Part shown: positions 14,936 to 22,815 of the stretch, one piece after another
Layout: each line of letters opens with the position of its first letter
Position numbering within the stretch: the first letter of the stretch is position 1
Source: a virus
Length of the DNA stretch: 64,000 bases
IMG/VR virus record: IMGVR_UViG_3300022905_001540
Span: 22,969 to 86,968 of that record
Strand: one strand, 5' to 3'
Program-made: the position numbers and the translations under genes
Notes under the pieces: model-generated
What the model was told of the DNA's origin: nothing
Seen by the model: only the letters and a program-made list of their open reading frames with translations
Database searches by the model: none

Positions 14936-15856
14936 ATGATTGTATTTGAGGTTGTTGGTTACATTTTGCTACTCATGGCCTCCATCTCATCTTCGGTTTC
15001 AATGAACTTTCAAAAACTCGCCCAACATAGTACGCATTTTGAAGACCCGCGCACGTGTCGCATACGTCGCAAGCAACCCCTGACGACACACGTACTATGT
15101 CGACCGTATTTTGTCTTGGCGCTTTTCCTATCCGCCGCGGCCTCGACCCTCGACTTTCTCGCTCTCACGTGGTTGACACCATCGACAGTCGGGGTCTTTG
15201 GGTGCCTGAGCATTATTATTAATTTATTTGTCACGCGTATCATTCTGAGCGAGTCGCTGGAACGCGACGAATGGGTCGCCGTCGGCTGGGTCGTCGTTGG
15301 ATGCTTTCTGGCCATTTCCGTCAATGTTGGCACCGAGTCCACCGTGCCGCCGCCCAAACTCATCGAACGCACCAAAAGCTGCGTCTACATTGTGGCCAAT
15401 TGGTGCATATTCATGGTACTCGAGCGTGTTCTCCACTACGCCCAGCTGTCCAGAAAACTGGAGCGCTTCGGATATCCGTTCATCGCCGGCGCACTAGGGG
15501 CCCAGAACGTATGCATGGGCAAGTACATCGCGTATGCCATCTCAAATGCCATGGAAGAGCACCGCCTGACCGTGCGTTACGACGTGCTCGTAGCCGCCAT
15601 CCTTTTGTGTGCGAGCTCGGTCGTCGTGCACATTGCGTGGCTCAACCGCGCCTTTGCGAAATACGACGCGTCCTACTGTATTCTCGTGTACCAAACGGCG
15701 TGGTTTCTCTTCACCATTTTGTCGGGGATTGTGGTCTATGACAACATGGCCACGCTAAATGGCATACAGCAAGCGTGTTTCTACGTGGGGTGTTTTCTCG
15801 CGGCGTGGGGCGTATGGCGCGTCTCCGTCGTTCGGGGCATCTCAAACAAAGCTTAA
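14936..15856 (+). CDS. NIPA-type magnesium/metabolite transporter
   Basis: A 306-residue protein with about nine hydrophobic segments. Motifs typical of the NIPA branch of the drug/metabolite transporter superfamily are visible: a paired-helix core TPSTVGVFGCLSIIINLF, GALGAQNVCMGKYIAY, and the C-terminal LNRAFAKYDASYCILVYQTAW plus ILSGIVVYDN. Eukaryotic NIPA proteins carry Mg2+ across plasma or endosomal membranes. I start it at ATG 14936, which gives the usual N-terminal helix (MIVFEVVGYILLLMASISSS); longer in-frame extensions read through the upstream gene and are rejected. A viral copy could adjust host ion balance during infection (inference). Confidence 0.8.
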   Translation: MIVFEVVGYILLLMASISSSVSMNFQKLAQHSTHFEDPRTCRIRRKQPLTTHVLCRPYFVLALFLSAAASTLDFLALTWLTPSTVGVFGCLSIIINLFVTRIILSESLERDEWVAVGWVVVGCFLAISVNVGTESTVPPPKLIERTKSCVYIVANWCIFMVLERVLHYAQLSRKLERFGYPFIAGALGAQNVCMGKYIAYAISNAMEEHRLTVRYDVLVAAILLCASSVVVHIAWLNRAFAKYDASYCILVYQTAWFLFTILSGIVVYDNMATLNGIQQACFYVGCFLAAWGVWRVSVVRGISNKA

Positions 15857-16423
15857 CGTGACACTCTTAAGATTGCGACCACAGTCTGCCATGGAGTTTC
15901 CTTGCACGAGCTTGTACAACTCGTTTGGGTGCATGCTCGGTGTCACGTCATCCGCCAGCAGACCGCCGTGTTTCAGCGCCGACACCACAATCTCGGAACA
16001 AAACCAGCGCGGTTTCATCCCCAACCAAGTGTAAAACATGGGCGACGGCCGCAACGGTGACCAAAACATAAAATAACCCATGTGATTAAAGCCTTCTCCT
16101 TTATGCTCGCGTGCGAATTCCAACATAGACTCGTATTGTGTTTTGGTGCACTCCATGGAGCGAAAAAACCACTCTTTGCGCGAAAAACGCTTTTTCTCGA
16201 GATGCACCGTGCCCGAGTACACGATGCTCATTGCTTCGCCGTTGACGCTCTCGGATGTTTCGGAGGTGGTTTCCTCGGGAGGTACGAACAGCAGCTCGGC
16301 GTGAATAAAGGGGGTCGAGCCGTCGGACGTCTTTGCGAGAGACGCGGCGGCCCTGTTCAACCACGACGACTCGAGGATATCGCTATCGCTTCGAACGAAC
16401 GCTAACATAATTTTATGAGGCAT
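15842..16423 (-). CDS. NlpC/P60-superfamily (permuted, poxvirus G6-like) protein
   Basis: A 193-residue protein. A histidine in STPFIHAELLF (H41) precedes a cysteine in PRWFCSEIVVSALKHGG (C142). This His-then-Cys order, each beside a hydrophobic strand or helix, is the permuted NlpC/P60 arrangement seen in LRAT-like enzymes and in poxvirus G6R-type proteins. Such folds act as cysteine proteases, amidases or acyltransferases. The third polar residue is not certain; the SIVYSGTVHLEKK strand may supply it. It overlaps the convergent NIPA gene by 15 bases. The call is motif-based and the substrate is unknown. Confidence 0.6.
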   Translation of the reverse strand: MPHKIMLAFVRSDSDILESSWLNRAAASLAKTSDGSTPFIHAELLFVPPEETTSETSESVNGEAMSIVYSGTVHLEKKRFSRKEWFFRSMECTKTQYESMLEFAREHKGEGFNHMGYFMFWSPLRPSPMFYTWLGMKPRWFCSEIVVSALKHGGLLADDVTPSMHPNELYKLVQGNSMADCGRNLKSVTLSFV

Positions 16424-16472
16424 GATGTTTATTTAGAATAACGAACCTTTATATGTACTTTTTATTAAATTA

Positions 16473-19400
16473 TCACATGTCTTCGTCCTCTGTCTCGGCC
16501 GCCGACGACTCGGCAAATTCCACTCCTGTCTCGGCCGCCGACGACTCTGCGAAATCGACGCCAGAGCTGCTCGTGTCCACCGCGGACGATTCGGCGAAAT
16601 CCAGACCCGACGAGCTCACAACGTCTTGCATGGCCGGTGTCTCGGACGTTTCCGAAGCCGTGTCTACAGCCGACGACGCCGCAAACTCTACTGCCGACGA
16701 ATCGGCGAAATCGACGCCAGAGCTGCTCGTGTCCACCGCGGACGATTCAGCGAAATCCAGACCCGACGAGCTCGCAACGTCTTGCATGACGGGCGTCTCA
16801 GAGGTTTCCGAAGCCGTATCCACTGCCGACGATTCAGCAAACTCCACGCCCGACGAGCTCGCAACGTTCTGTACGACGGGCGTCTCGGACGTTTCCGAAG
16901 CCGTATCCACTGCCGACGATGCCGCAAACTCCACGCCCGAGGAACCCGTCTCGACGGCGGAAGACTCTGCGAAATCCAACCCAGAGGAGGCGGTGATAGG
17001 TGTCTCGGACGTTTCCGAAGCTGTGTCCGTGGCCGAAGAGGCGGCAAAGTCCAGACCTGACGATTCCTGCACAGATTCCAGCGTGTTGCTCACTGGCGCT
17101 TCAAAGGGAGCGTCGTCCTCTTCTCCGGCCGAGGACTCGGCAAATTCAAGTTCGTCTTCGGTGGACGACCATTCGGCGGGCATCGACGACATCATTTTGG
17201 TAATGTCGCCGCGCGGTGCTTCTTCTTCCTCTTCAGACTCTGACTCGGACGTACTCAGATACTGAGATGCATTCTGCGCACGCTGCACCGGTGCGAGCAG
17301 GGGCTCCTCCGTTTCCGACTCTGATGTGCTCAGATGGGCATCTGGGTGCACGGCGACGGCCATATCTTCCGAATCATATCTCGCTTCGGCGGCGGCCATG
17401 TCGACGGGACGATTGTTTGCCAAAAAGACAAGGTCACCGTCGCCGGCGGAAACACTGGCCGCGGCCGCCAAAGCCGCGGCGATTTCGCTGCGTACAGCGG
17501 CCGGTGAAATCTCTACACGCGTCACCGCACCCTTTTTACGGTTAAAGAGTTGGTAGTACGTCAATGTCTCTCCTGGTATCTTCTTGTTACTTTCGAACTC
17601 TTTGCGACTTTTGAACACTTGAATTCGATTACCGGGCATGCGAACGACCACTTTGCCGTTCTGAGTGGGCTCGACTAGAAATTCGTAACGGCGCGCGTCG
17701 ACATACTTGCGCGCGACGTATGTTCTGCCACTTTCGGGCTTCTGACCTTGGTCAAATATGGTCTTCAGGGGTCTATTTGTCCAGAACATTGCGACGGGGA
17801 CGACACCAGACGACGACGGGGCAGACGCCGGTGCAGCCACGGGAAGTAGACCCTTTTGAGTGTCGACCCATGTCTTGACAAATTCTTGTACAGATTTGTT
17901 ATCGTCGGGAAGCACGTCTTCGTCAATGCCTTGTAATTCCAACACATCGGCGACTTCTTTGGTTGTTAGATTGCGAGAATTTGCAGCGGCGATTAAATCT
18001 CGTGCATATGCATCTAGCTTTGCCACCGTTGGGTTGGCTGGGAGTTTTGGAAGCATATTTTTGTCGAGGGCCACAGCTGCACTGACAGTACTCAAGTCAC
18101 TGGCGTCGCTCACCACGCTATCATTATCGGAACCTGTCTGTTTCGTGCCTAGTCCGAATGCGCCCAGCAATTTCGCCGTCAGAGGTTGTCCCGATGCGAT
18201 GACAGCCGCAAGAAGTGATTCCGACTCGGCAGTTGTGTCTCCTATAACATCGTCGTCATTCTGGAAGCTAGCCCATGGTTTTCCACTTGTCTTGTAATGT
18301 TTCAGGCCCGCTTTACGTTTGTTTTTACCGTTTTCCCCGACAAATTCAATATCATCATCAAAGTACCTGACGAAATAGATGGGTACCTTTTTTCTACGAC
18401 TGTTAGGTGTGAGCTGCAAAATGTCGCCTTTGCTTGCCATTGCTCGAAGGCTTGCCAGTGTTAACACGCCCGGAGCTGCGCTTGCCGCCTGCCTTGAGCG
18501 CTGCGGACGCTTCGGGGCGCGGGTACGCTTCTGGACCTGCGGGCGAGGTCGAGGAGGAACTCTACTCTTTGCACCGTTGCCTCTGCCTCTGCCACCGCCG
18601 CTGCCACTGCCGCCGCCGCTGGAGTCATCATCAAAGGGTGGCAGCACGAGGCGCATGTTTTTACCGTGCTGAATTTTACGGAGCGCGTCGGTCTTACCGG
18701 CTTTGTTGAGCCGAATCGTCGGGTCGACATACTCGACCATAGGAATAATGTCGTCGTACGTGTCCAGTGCGCGAATGTCATCCACGGATTTATCGAAATG
18801 TGCGTACAACTTGTGGACACGGTCGCGAAACACGCGCAAACTGAAAGGCACGCCTTGGTCCAACCGCATGGGACGTCCGTAGTCGCGCGACGGTTGAATG
18901 CGAAGACTAAAGCCAACGCTGCTGGACGCCGTACGGTTGAGGACTTGTTCGTCGGAGGCGTCCAGTTCGCCAAGTATGCGTTCCCAAACGTTGTCCACGG
19001 CCTCTAGGAATGTCGGGTCGTTGTCTTGATATCTGTAGGACGCCGCTTTGGCGGCCCGGGTCAGGTTTCGGCGCACGTTGTCGAGCGAAATAACGTTGGA
19101 AATCACTTGGCCGTCGTTATCCGTGTAGACGAGGCGCACTTGTCCGGAGGTCGCGTACGGGTTGAGGCTGCGGAGTCCCTTGACGATGGAGCCATCTGCT
19201 TTGCGAAAGGCTTGAAACGGGTGGGACCTTGATTGAAGTTCCCAGTGGTACAGGTCCAAATCGTCATCGTCGACATCATGACTGCAGTGAATGTGCTGTT
19301 TCACTTGACGAATAGACAGAGTGCGAAAGTCACGCGTCTCGGCGGGCAATGCGTCAATGTCATCGTCGCTCAACGCGTCAATGTCTTCTTGAATGTCGGC

Positions 19401-19691
19401 GCGAAGGTTTTCCAGGCGCTCTAAGTCGTATTTTGTCATGCGAATGTCATTGTACGACACTTTTTGGTCCAAGGCCTTGTCGACGGCGTTCGGAACGTCG
19501 TCGGGGTCGACTTTTCCGCTCAAGTCTCTTCTTAACTTGGTGGCTTTTGCGAGTTGGGCGTCGTCAGACCCTTCCAAGTCCTCCAAATCTTTTATTTTTT
19601 CGTCTAAAGCCTTTTTGGATTCTTCGGCATATTTTTTGACGCGCTTAAAGTCGCGCCGTGGTTCTCGAACAATGATGGGTACTGATTGCAT
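16473..19691 (-). CDS. Very large disordered protein with Ser/Glu/Ala C-terminal repeats
   Basis: A 1072-residue protein. I start at the ATG of MQSVPIIVREP (19691), which lies about 25 bases after a TATATATA element; longer readings run across that promoter. Residues 1-140 are charged helices. A middle linker is Gly/Ser-rich then Arg-rich (GRGRGNGAKSRVPPRPRP). Two small beta-rich pieces follow (VPIYFVRYFDDDIEFVGENG and SGRTYVARKYVDARRYEFLV). The last 250-300 residues are acidic, with imperfect repeats of SSSGVEFAESSAVDTASETS. It is next to the portal-side cluster, so a structural, scaffold or tegument-like role is plausible, but nothing specific proves it. Confidence 0.8.
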   Translation of the reverse strand: MQSVPIIVREPRRDFKRVKKYAEESKKALDEKIKDLEDLEGSDDAQLAKATKLRRDLSGKVDPDDVPNAVDKALDQKVSYNDIRMTKYDLERLENLRADIQEDIDALSDDDIDALPAETRDFRTLSIRQVKQHIHCSHDVDDDDLDLYHWELQSRSHPFQAFRKADGSIVKGLRSLNPYATSGQVRLVYTDNDGQVISNVISLDNVRRNLTRAAKAASYRYQDNDPTFLEAVDNVWERILGELDASDEQVLNRTASSSVGFSLRIQPSRDYGRPMRLDQGVPFSLRVFRDRVHKLYAHFDKSVDDIRALDTYDDIIPMVEYVDPTIRLNKAGKTDALRKIQHGKNMRLVLPPFDDDSSGGGSGSGGGRGRGNGAKSRVPPRPRPQVQKRTRAPKRPQRSRQAASAAPGVLTLASLRAMASKGDILQLTPNSRRKKVPIYFVRYFDDDIEFVGENGKNKRKAGLKHYKTSGKPWASFQNDDDVIGDTTAESESLLAAVIASGQPLTAKLLGAFGLGTKQTGSDNDSVVSDASDLSTVSAAVALDKNMLPKLPANPTVAKLDAYARDLIAAANSRNLTTKEVADVLELQGIDEDVLPDDNKSVQEFVKTWVDTQKGLLPVAAPASAPSSSGVVPVAMFWTNRPLKTIFDQGQKPESGRTYVARKYVDARRYEFLVEPTQNGKVVVRMPGNRIQVFKSRKEFESNKKIPGETLTYYQLFNRKKGAVTRVEISPAAVRSEIAAALAAAASVSAGDGDLVFLANNRPVDMAAAEARYDSEDMAVAVHPDAHLSTSESETEEPLLAPVQRAQNASQYLSTSESESEEEEEAPRGDITKMMSSMPAEWSSTEDELEFAESSAGEEDDAPFEAPVSNTLESVQESSGLDFAASSATDTASETSETPITASSGLDFAESSAVETGSSGVEFAASSAVDTASETSETPVVQNVASSSGVEFAESSAVDTASETSETPVMQDVASSSGLDFAESSAVDTSSSGVDFADSSAVEFAASSAVDTASETSETPAMQDVVSSSGLDFAESSAVDTSSSGVDFAESSAAETGVEFAESSAAETEDEDM
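16490..17060 (-). repeat. Degenerate in-frame repeats in the C-terminal tail
   Basis: The 3' part of the large gene consists of imperfect repeats of about 25-30 codons encoding variants of SSG(V/L)(E/D)FAESSAVDTASETSETP. Because the repeat is multiple-of-three and Ser/Ala-rich, the opposite strand also stays open for 270 codons (16453-17265). That antisense ORF is a by-product, not a gene. Copy number probably varies between strains. Confidence 0.85.
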
Positions 19692-19716
19692 CCACGATTC
19701 TGACGTGACGAACCGT

Positions 19717-19726
19717 GTATATATAC
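19717..19726. promoter_or_regulatory. Shared palindromic TATA element (divergent promoter)
   Basis: GTATATATAC is a perfect palindrome inside a longer near-palindrome (ACCGT...ACGGT). It lies 26 bases from the minus-strand ATG at 19691 and 24 bases from the plus-strand ATG at 19750, so one symmetric element could serve both genes. No transcription data are available. Confidence 0.6.
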
Positions 19727-19749
19727 GGTCGATTCGTTCACCGAGCTGG

Positions 19750-20358
19750 ATGAGACAACAACATTGTGGCCGCCGACGCACTGCCTTTGGACGCGATGAA
19801 CCGCGTCCGCGCTGGCAACTGTGTTGCATTTATAGTACTGGAATATTTATATTGGCGTGTCTCGTCATTTGGACGTTAAGAGACGCGACGCCTGTGCGTT
19901 TTGTAGAGCCCACGATAGAGGACGACACTATGTTTACGAGTGTGGATGCCAAGAGTCTTGATGACGTCTACTGGCGCGTATCGGTGCGCCACGTGGCGTC
20001 GACCTTGGAACGCGTGTGCAATGACAATGATTATGCCGTATTGACGAATCGCAACGTGTTATTGGATGAAAAACCGATGCTGGAAAAATATGTGTTTTTC
20101 TGTGACCCGAATATGAAGGTCCGGTCGGCTTTGAATGCTCGCGCGGTCATCACGGGCGCTGCGAAGAAGAGCGTGTTGTGCAGCGAATCGTACGCCGGAA
20201 CGGAAAAGAAGGTGCGTCGTTACTATCCCTTTTCGCTCAAGTACGTGTCGGGCCAAACGTTTACGCCAAAGACGCGAGTCGTGCGCGACGCGCGAGAGAC
20301 GTGCATGTGGCAGCACGCTATATCCATTGTGGATGGTAGTTGGTTTTCTACTATTTAA
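19750..20358 (+). CDS. Membrane-anchored protein, distantly peptide-deformylase-like
   Basis: The start is ATG 19750, giving a 202-residue protein with a basic N-terminus and one membrane segment (YSTGIFILACLVIWTL, about residues 28-43), so type II topology. The outer domain has an order reminiscent of peptide deformylase: a strand with NARAVITG, then SVLCSESYAG-KKVRRYYPFSLKY, and near the end MWQHAISIVDGSW (residues 187-198). In deformylases these would be the EGCLS-PG and QHExDH metal sites. Here the Glu and second His are missing, so any such relative would be inactive. This link is weak and I keep it as a suggestion. The portal gene follows 19 bases downstream. Confidence 0.5.
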   Translation: MRQQHCGRRRTAFGRDEPRPRWQLCCIYSTGIFILACLVIWTLRDATPVRFVEPTIEDDTMFTSVDAKSLDDVYWRVSVRHVASTLERVCNDNDYAVLTNRNVLLDEKPMLEKYVFFCDPNMKVRSALNARAVITGAAKKSVLCSESYAGTEKKVRRYYPFSLKYVSGQTFTPKTRVVRDARETCMWQHAISIVDGSWFSTI

Positions 20359-20377
20359 ACCCACTTCATGAGACAAA

Positions 20378-21727
20378 ATGGAACACCATGGTAAAACATT
20401 ATCGCGGCGTGAAATCGCCAAAGTCGCCAACGTGGCGCGCACGTGTACGGCCGTCATGATGTGCAAAAACATCATCAAGCATAATTTGTTATCAAACGGC
20501 ATTCTCTTCTCGCACCGTCGCGGCCGCATTCGTCCCGACCCGCACATGCAGGAAATTATGAATGATTATTGGCTGCCTTTCTGTGAGCAAATGGTGGACA
20601 GCGTCTTGATTATGGGGCTTGTGGCCGTGCGTATCGTCGAACTCGACGACGGTCTGCATATTCCCGTCGTCATGGAGCCCAATTCGTGCCAAATTTCCGT
20701 CATCGAAGAACAAGGGCTGCGTTCCTACGTGCTTCTTGACGCGCAAAACGAGCCCATTCCCAATTCGCTCGTGTTTGACAAGTTTGGGTATTCGCCAACG
20801 CTGGCGGGTCGTCTTACGTCCCCGGTGTCCGTTCTGATTCCGGAGATTGAATATATCAACATGTTGCGCGGCACGTCGGTGCGTATGGAGGCCAACCGTG
20901 CGAACCCCATGCTACTGGCCGAAGTCGCCGAGACGCGCACGAGCAACACCGAGGGCATCCAGTACGACTATTATGCCGACGGCGACATGCAATCTAGCGA
21001 CGATGCGACCAAATTTCACCGCAATCGCACCAACGTGCAGCAACTTGCACAGCAGCAGCAGCTCTACAATGCCTTTTTCGCCGGAGACGTCAATACGCCC
21101 ACGCGCGCCGGGACGGCCCTTGAAAATGTCGTCACGTTACCCATTGGACAAAAAATAACGAATACGCCACATCATACCGGCCGCGGGGATGTTGTGCACC
21201 AGTACAAAATGTTCCAGGATGTCGTCTGCGGTGTGTTGGGTGTGCCGAGGTCACTCATTATGTCGGACACGCCTCATAAATCAGACAGCGAAGGGACGCA
21301 CCAAACATTTATGAAAACAATACTCTGGTGGAAAAAAAACATACAACAAGCTTGCGAACACGTGTACAATATTATATACGCCGAAGACATACAAAAGCAG
21401 CTGTTAAAGTCCATGAATTCCAAAAAGCGCAAGCGTGAAATGGGCGTGGGCGCCATGTACGCTCTGAAGAAACGCCTCCAGGTTCAGATTTCGTTCCCGG
21501 TGACACCTTTCATGTCGAACGATGATTTGTACGTGCACTACCAGCGCGGCGTCATGCCGTGGGAGACGTATGTCGAGTGCGCGGCGCGAAATGCGTCGTT
21601 GCCCTTCGACCCGACAAACATACCCGCCGAACCGTCGCGCAAACCCGATGCTCCGCCTCAGGCTCCACCTGTCCAAGGCGAAGATGACGGCGGTAGCGAA
21701 AGCGAAGAAGACGAAGACGGAGATTAA
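20378..21727 (+). CDS. Putative portal protein (HK97/herpes-type)
   Basis: A 449-residue protein with the layout of a tailed-phage portal. A helical N-terminal region is followed by a strand-turn-strand block (VDSVLIMGLVAVRIVELDDG, then IPVVMEPNSCQISVI) that matches the 'llxGxxyxxixxd.G.p..l.pi.p..v.i' element. A crown/stem section follows with a Gln-rich helix. Then comes VTLPIGQKIT...GDVVHQYKMFQDVVCGVLGVPRSLIM, the portal stem/wing signature in which successive helices precede a 'lGVP..ll' loop, and FMKTILWWKKNIQQACEHVYN as the long following helix. The acidic disordered tail fits. Portals form the dodecameric DNA-packaging vertex of the capsid. Among eukaryotic viruses they are known in herpesviruses and mirusviruses. 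The identification is by pattern only. Confidence 0.7.
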   Translation: MEHHGKTLSRREIAKVANVARTCTAVMMCKNIIKHNLLSNGILFSHRRGRIRPDPHMQEIMNDYWLPFCEQMVDSVLIMGLVAVRIVELDDGLHIPVVMEPNSCQISVIEEQGLRSYVLLDAQNEPIPNSLVFDKFGYSPTLAGRLTSPVSVLIPEIEYINMLRGTSVRMEANRANPMLLAEVAETRTSNTEGIQYDYYADGDMQSSDDATKFHRNRTNVQQLAQQQQLYNAFFAGDVNTPTRAGTALENVVTLPIGQKITNTPHHTGRGDVVHQYKMFQDVVCGVLGVPRSLIMSDTPHKSDSEGTHQTFMKTILWWKKNIQQACEHVYNIIYAEDIQKQLLKSMNSKKRKREMGVGAMYALKKRLQVQISFPVTPFMSNDDLYVHYQRGVMPWETYVECAARNASLPFDPTNIPAEPSRKPDAPPQAPPVQGEDDGGSESEEDEDGD

Positions 21728-22089
21728 AGGAGTACACAGTGGCGTTTGGACGAGTACAGGGCGCGTGTCAGATGGTCTGTGTAGTCACAACACCCACGTA
21801 TGGTTTTTGGATAGGCCTCGGCCTTTGAAGTACCCAGCAATACGGTTTCGACACGGACCAACGACGCGTGAATTTGCTCCATCGTCGGCGTGTTTTCCTC
21901 CTCGTCTGGCGCCGGGGGCTCAAAGACTTCGGACAAGTCTTGTAAAATAAGATTGTGAATATGCAGTGTGGCGACAAAGTACGACTGAGGCGTTGTCGCG
22001 AGTTTGGGTTTTTCTTGGAACAAACCGTTTAACAGCCGCACCGTGCGCCGCCATAAACTCTCGGGGGAATAGGTCACCAAAAACGACAT
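21724..22089 (-). CDS. Hypothetical 121-aa helical protein
   Basis: The start is ATG 22089 (MSFLVTYSPESLWRRT). A longer form would need a GTG start and is not chosen. The protein is helical (SYFVATLHIHNLILQDLSEVF) with a short acidic linker. Its stop codon shares four bases (TTAA) with the convergent portal gene. Position beside the portal makes an accessory packaging or structural protein possible, but no motif supports it. Confidence 0.6.
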   Translation of the reverse strand: MSFLVTYSPESLWRRTVRLLNGLFQEKPKLATTPQSYFVATLHIHNLILQDLSEVFEPPAPDEEENTPTMEQIHASLVRVETVLLGTSKAEAYPKTIRGCCDYTDHLTRALYSSKRHCVLL

Positions 22090-22173
22090 GTACTCATAAA
22101 GTGAATAGGATAAATACACAACCTTTTATTGTTTTTAGGATTTTATCTATAAGTAGGCCCTCGCCAAGCGAGA

Positions 22174-22479
22174 ATGATTGACGATATTTTGTACGTCATC
22201 AATATGATAAAAACGCGTCTTCGCGACGTAGGCGTCGCCTGTGCGATGGATTCTGCCGAAAACAAAAAACTACTCCGCTTGGCGTGGGAATTACGTCAAC
22301 TGGCGTGTGCGCTCGGCGAATCACCCGGGGATACCTTGTATGAAAACGCGCGCATTGTCACTTGGTCTACCACGGGGCGCTGGGACTATGTCCATTCGCT
22401 CCCTGACGTCCTTGCGTCGATGCAGTACGTGCAGGCGTATCTCAGGGCGTATGGCCAGGGGGTAGCTCCATGCCTTTGA
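22174..22479 (+). CDS. Hypothetical 101-aa helical protein
   Basis: ATG 22174. The protein is mostly helical (ILYVINMIKTRLRDVGVACAMD, LRLAWELRQLACALGE), with a C-terminal helix SMQYVQAYLRAYGQ. There is no recognised family and no membrane segment. It overlaps the convergent gene at 22442 by 38 bases. Confidence 0.55.
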   Translation: MIDDILYVINMIKTRLRDVGVACAMDSAENKKLLRLAWELRQLACALGESPGDTLYENARIVTWSTTGRWDYVHSLPDVLASMQYVQAYLRAYGQGVAPCL

Positions 22480-22801
22480 CGGACGCCAGCCAGCGCACCG
22501 CTGAAGATTGGCGCAGTGCCTGGTCAAGTCCTCGCTGGGCAAAGGGCGACAGAGGTATACCGGCCTGTTTCATCGCCAGCCAGTCGCCGGCAAGCCATGC
22601 CGGTGGGTCGTGGTAGGTCTCTTGCAACGCCTTTGGGTCTGCATCGATGACGGCGTTGTCTTTGGGGTAGAAAAGGACGACACGCTGCGAGGGGTCTTTT
22701 GCAGACGGACGAACCGTGTGCGCCCCAAAGGTGTAGGCGGGGACGGATTTTGTCACCCACTCTTCTGTGGGTTGGGGGCGACGCCAAGGAAGAGTGTACA
22801 T
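22442..22801 (-). CDS. Hypothetical 119-aa protein
   Basis: ATG at 22799-22801, facing a TTTTTTAGTATTTAAATG region that also serves the cathepsin-like gene. The sequence has PWRRPQPTEEWVTKSVPAY and RVVLFYPKDNAVIDADPKAL, suggesting a small globular beta/alpha domain. No catalytic signature was recognised. The start is only 14 bases from the divergent protease start, so the two genes must share a very compact promoter. Confidence 0.55.
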   Translation of the reverse strand: MYTLPWRRPQPTEEWVTKSVPAYTFGAHTVRPSAKDPSQRVVLFYPKDNAVIDADPKALQETYHDPPAWLAGDWLAMKQAGIPLSPFAQRGLDQALRQSSAVRWLASVKGMELPPGHTP

Positions 22802-22815
22802 TTTTTAGTATTTAA

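Noticed and set aside
16453-17265. 270-aa Ser/Asp-rich ORF on the plus strand
   Set aside because: It is the antisense of the in-frame repeats of the 1072-aa minus-strand gene; the repetitive composition keeps the other strand open.
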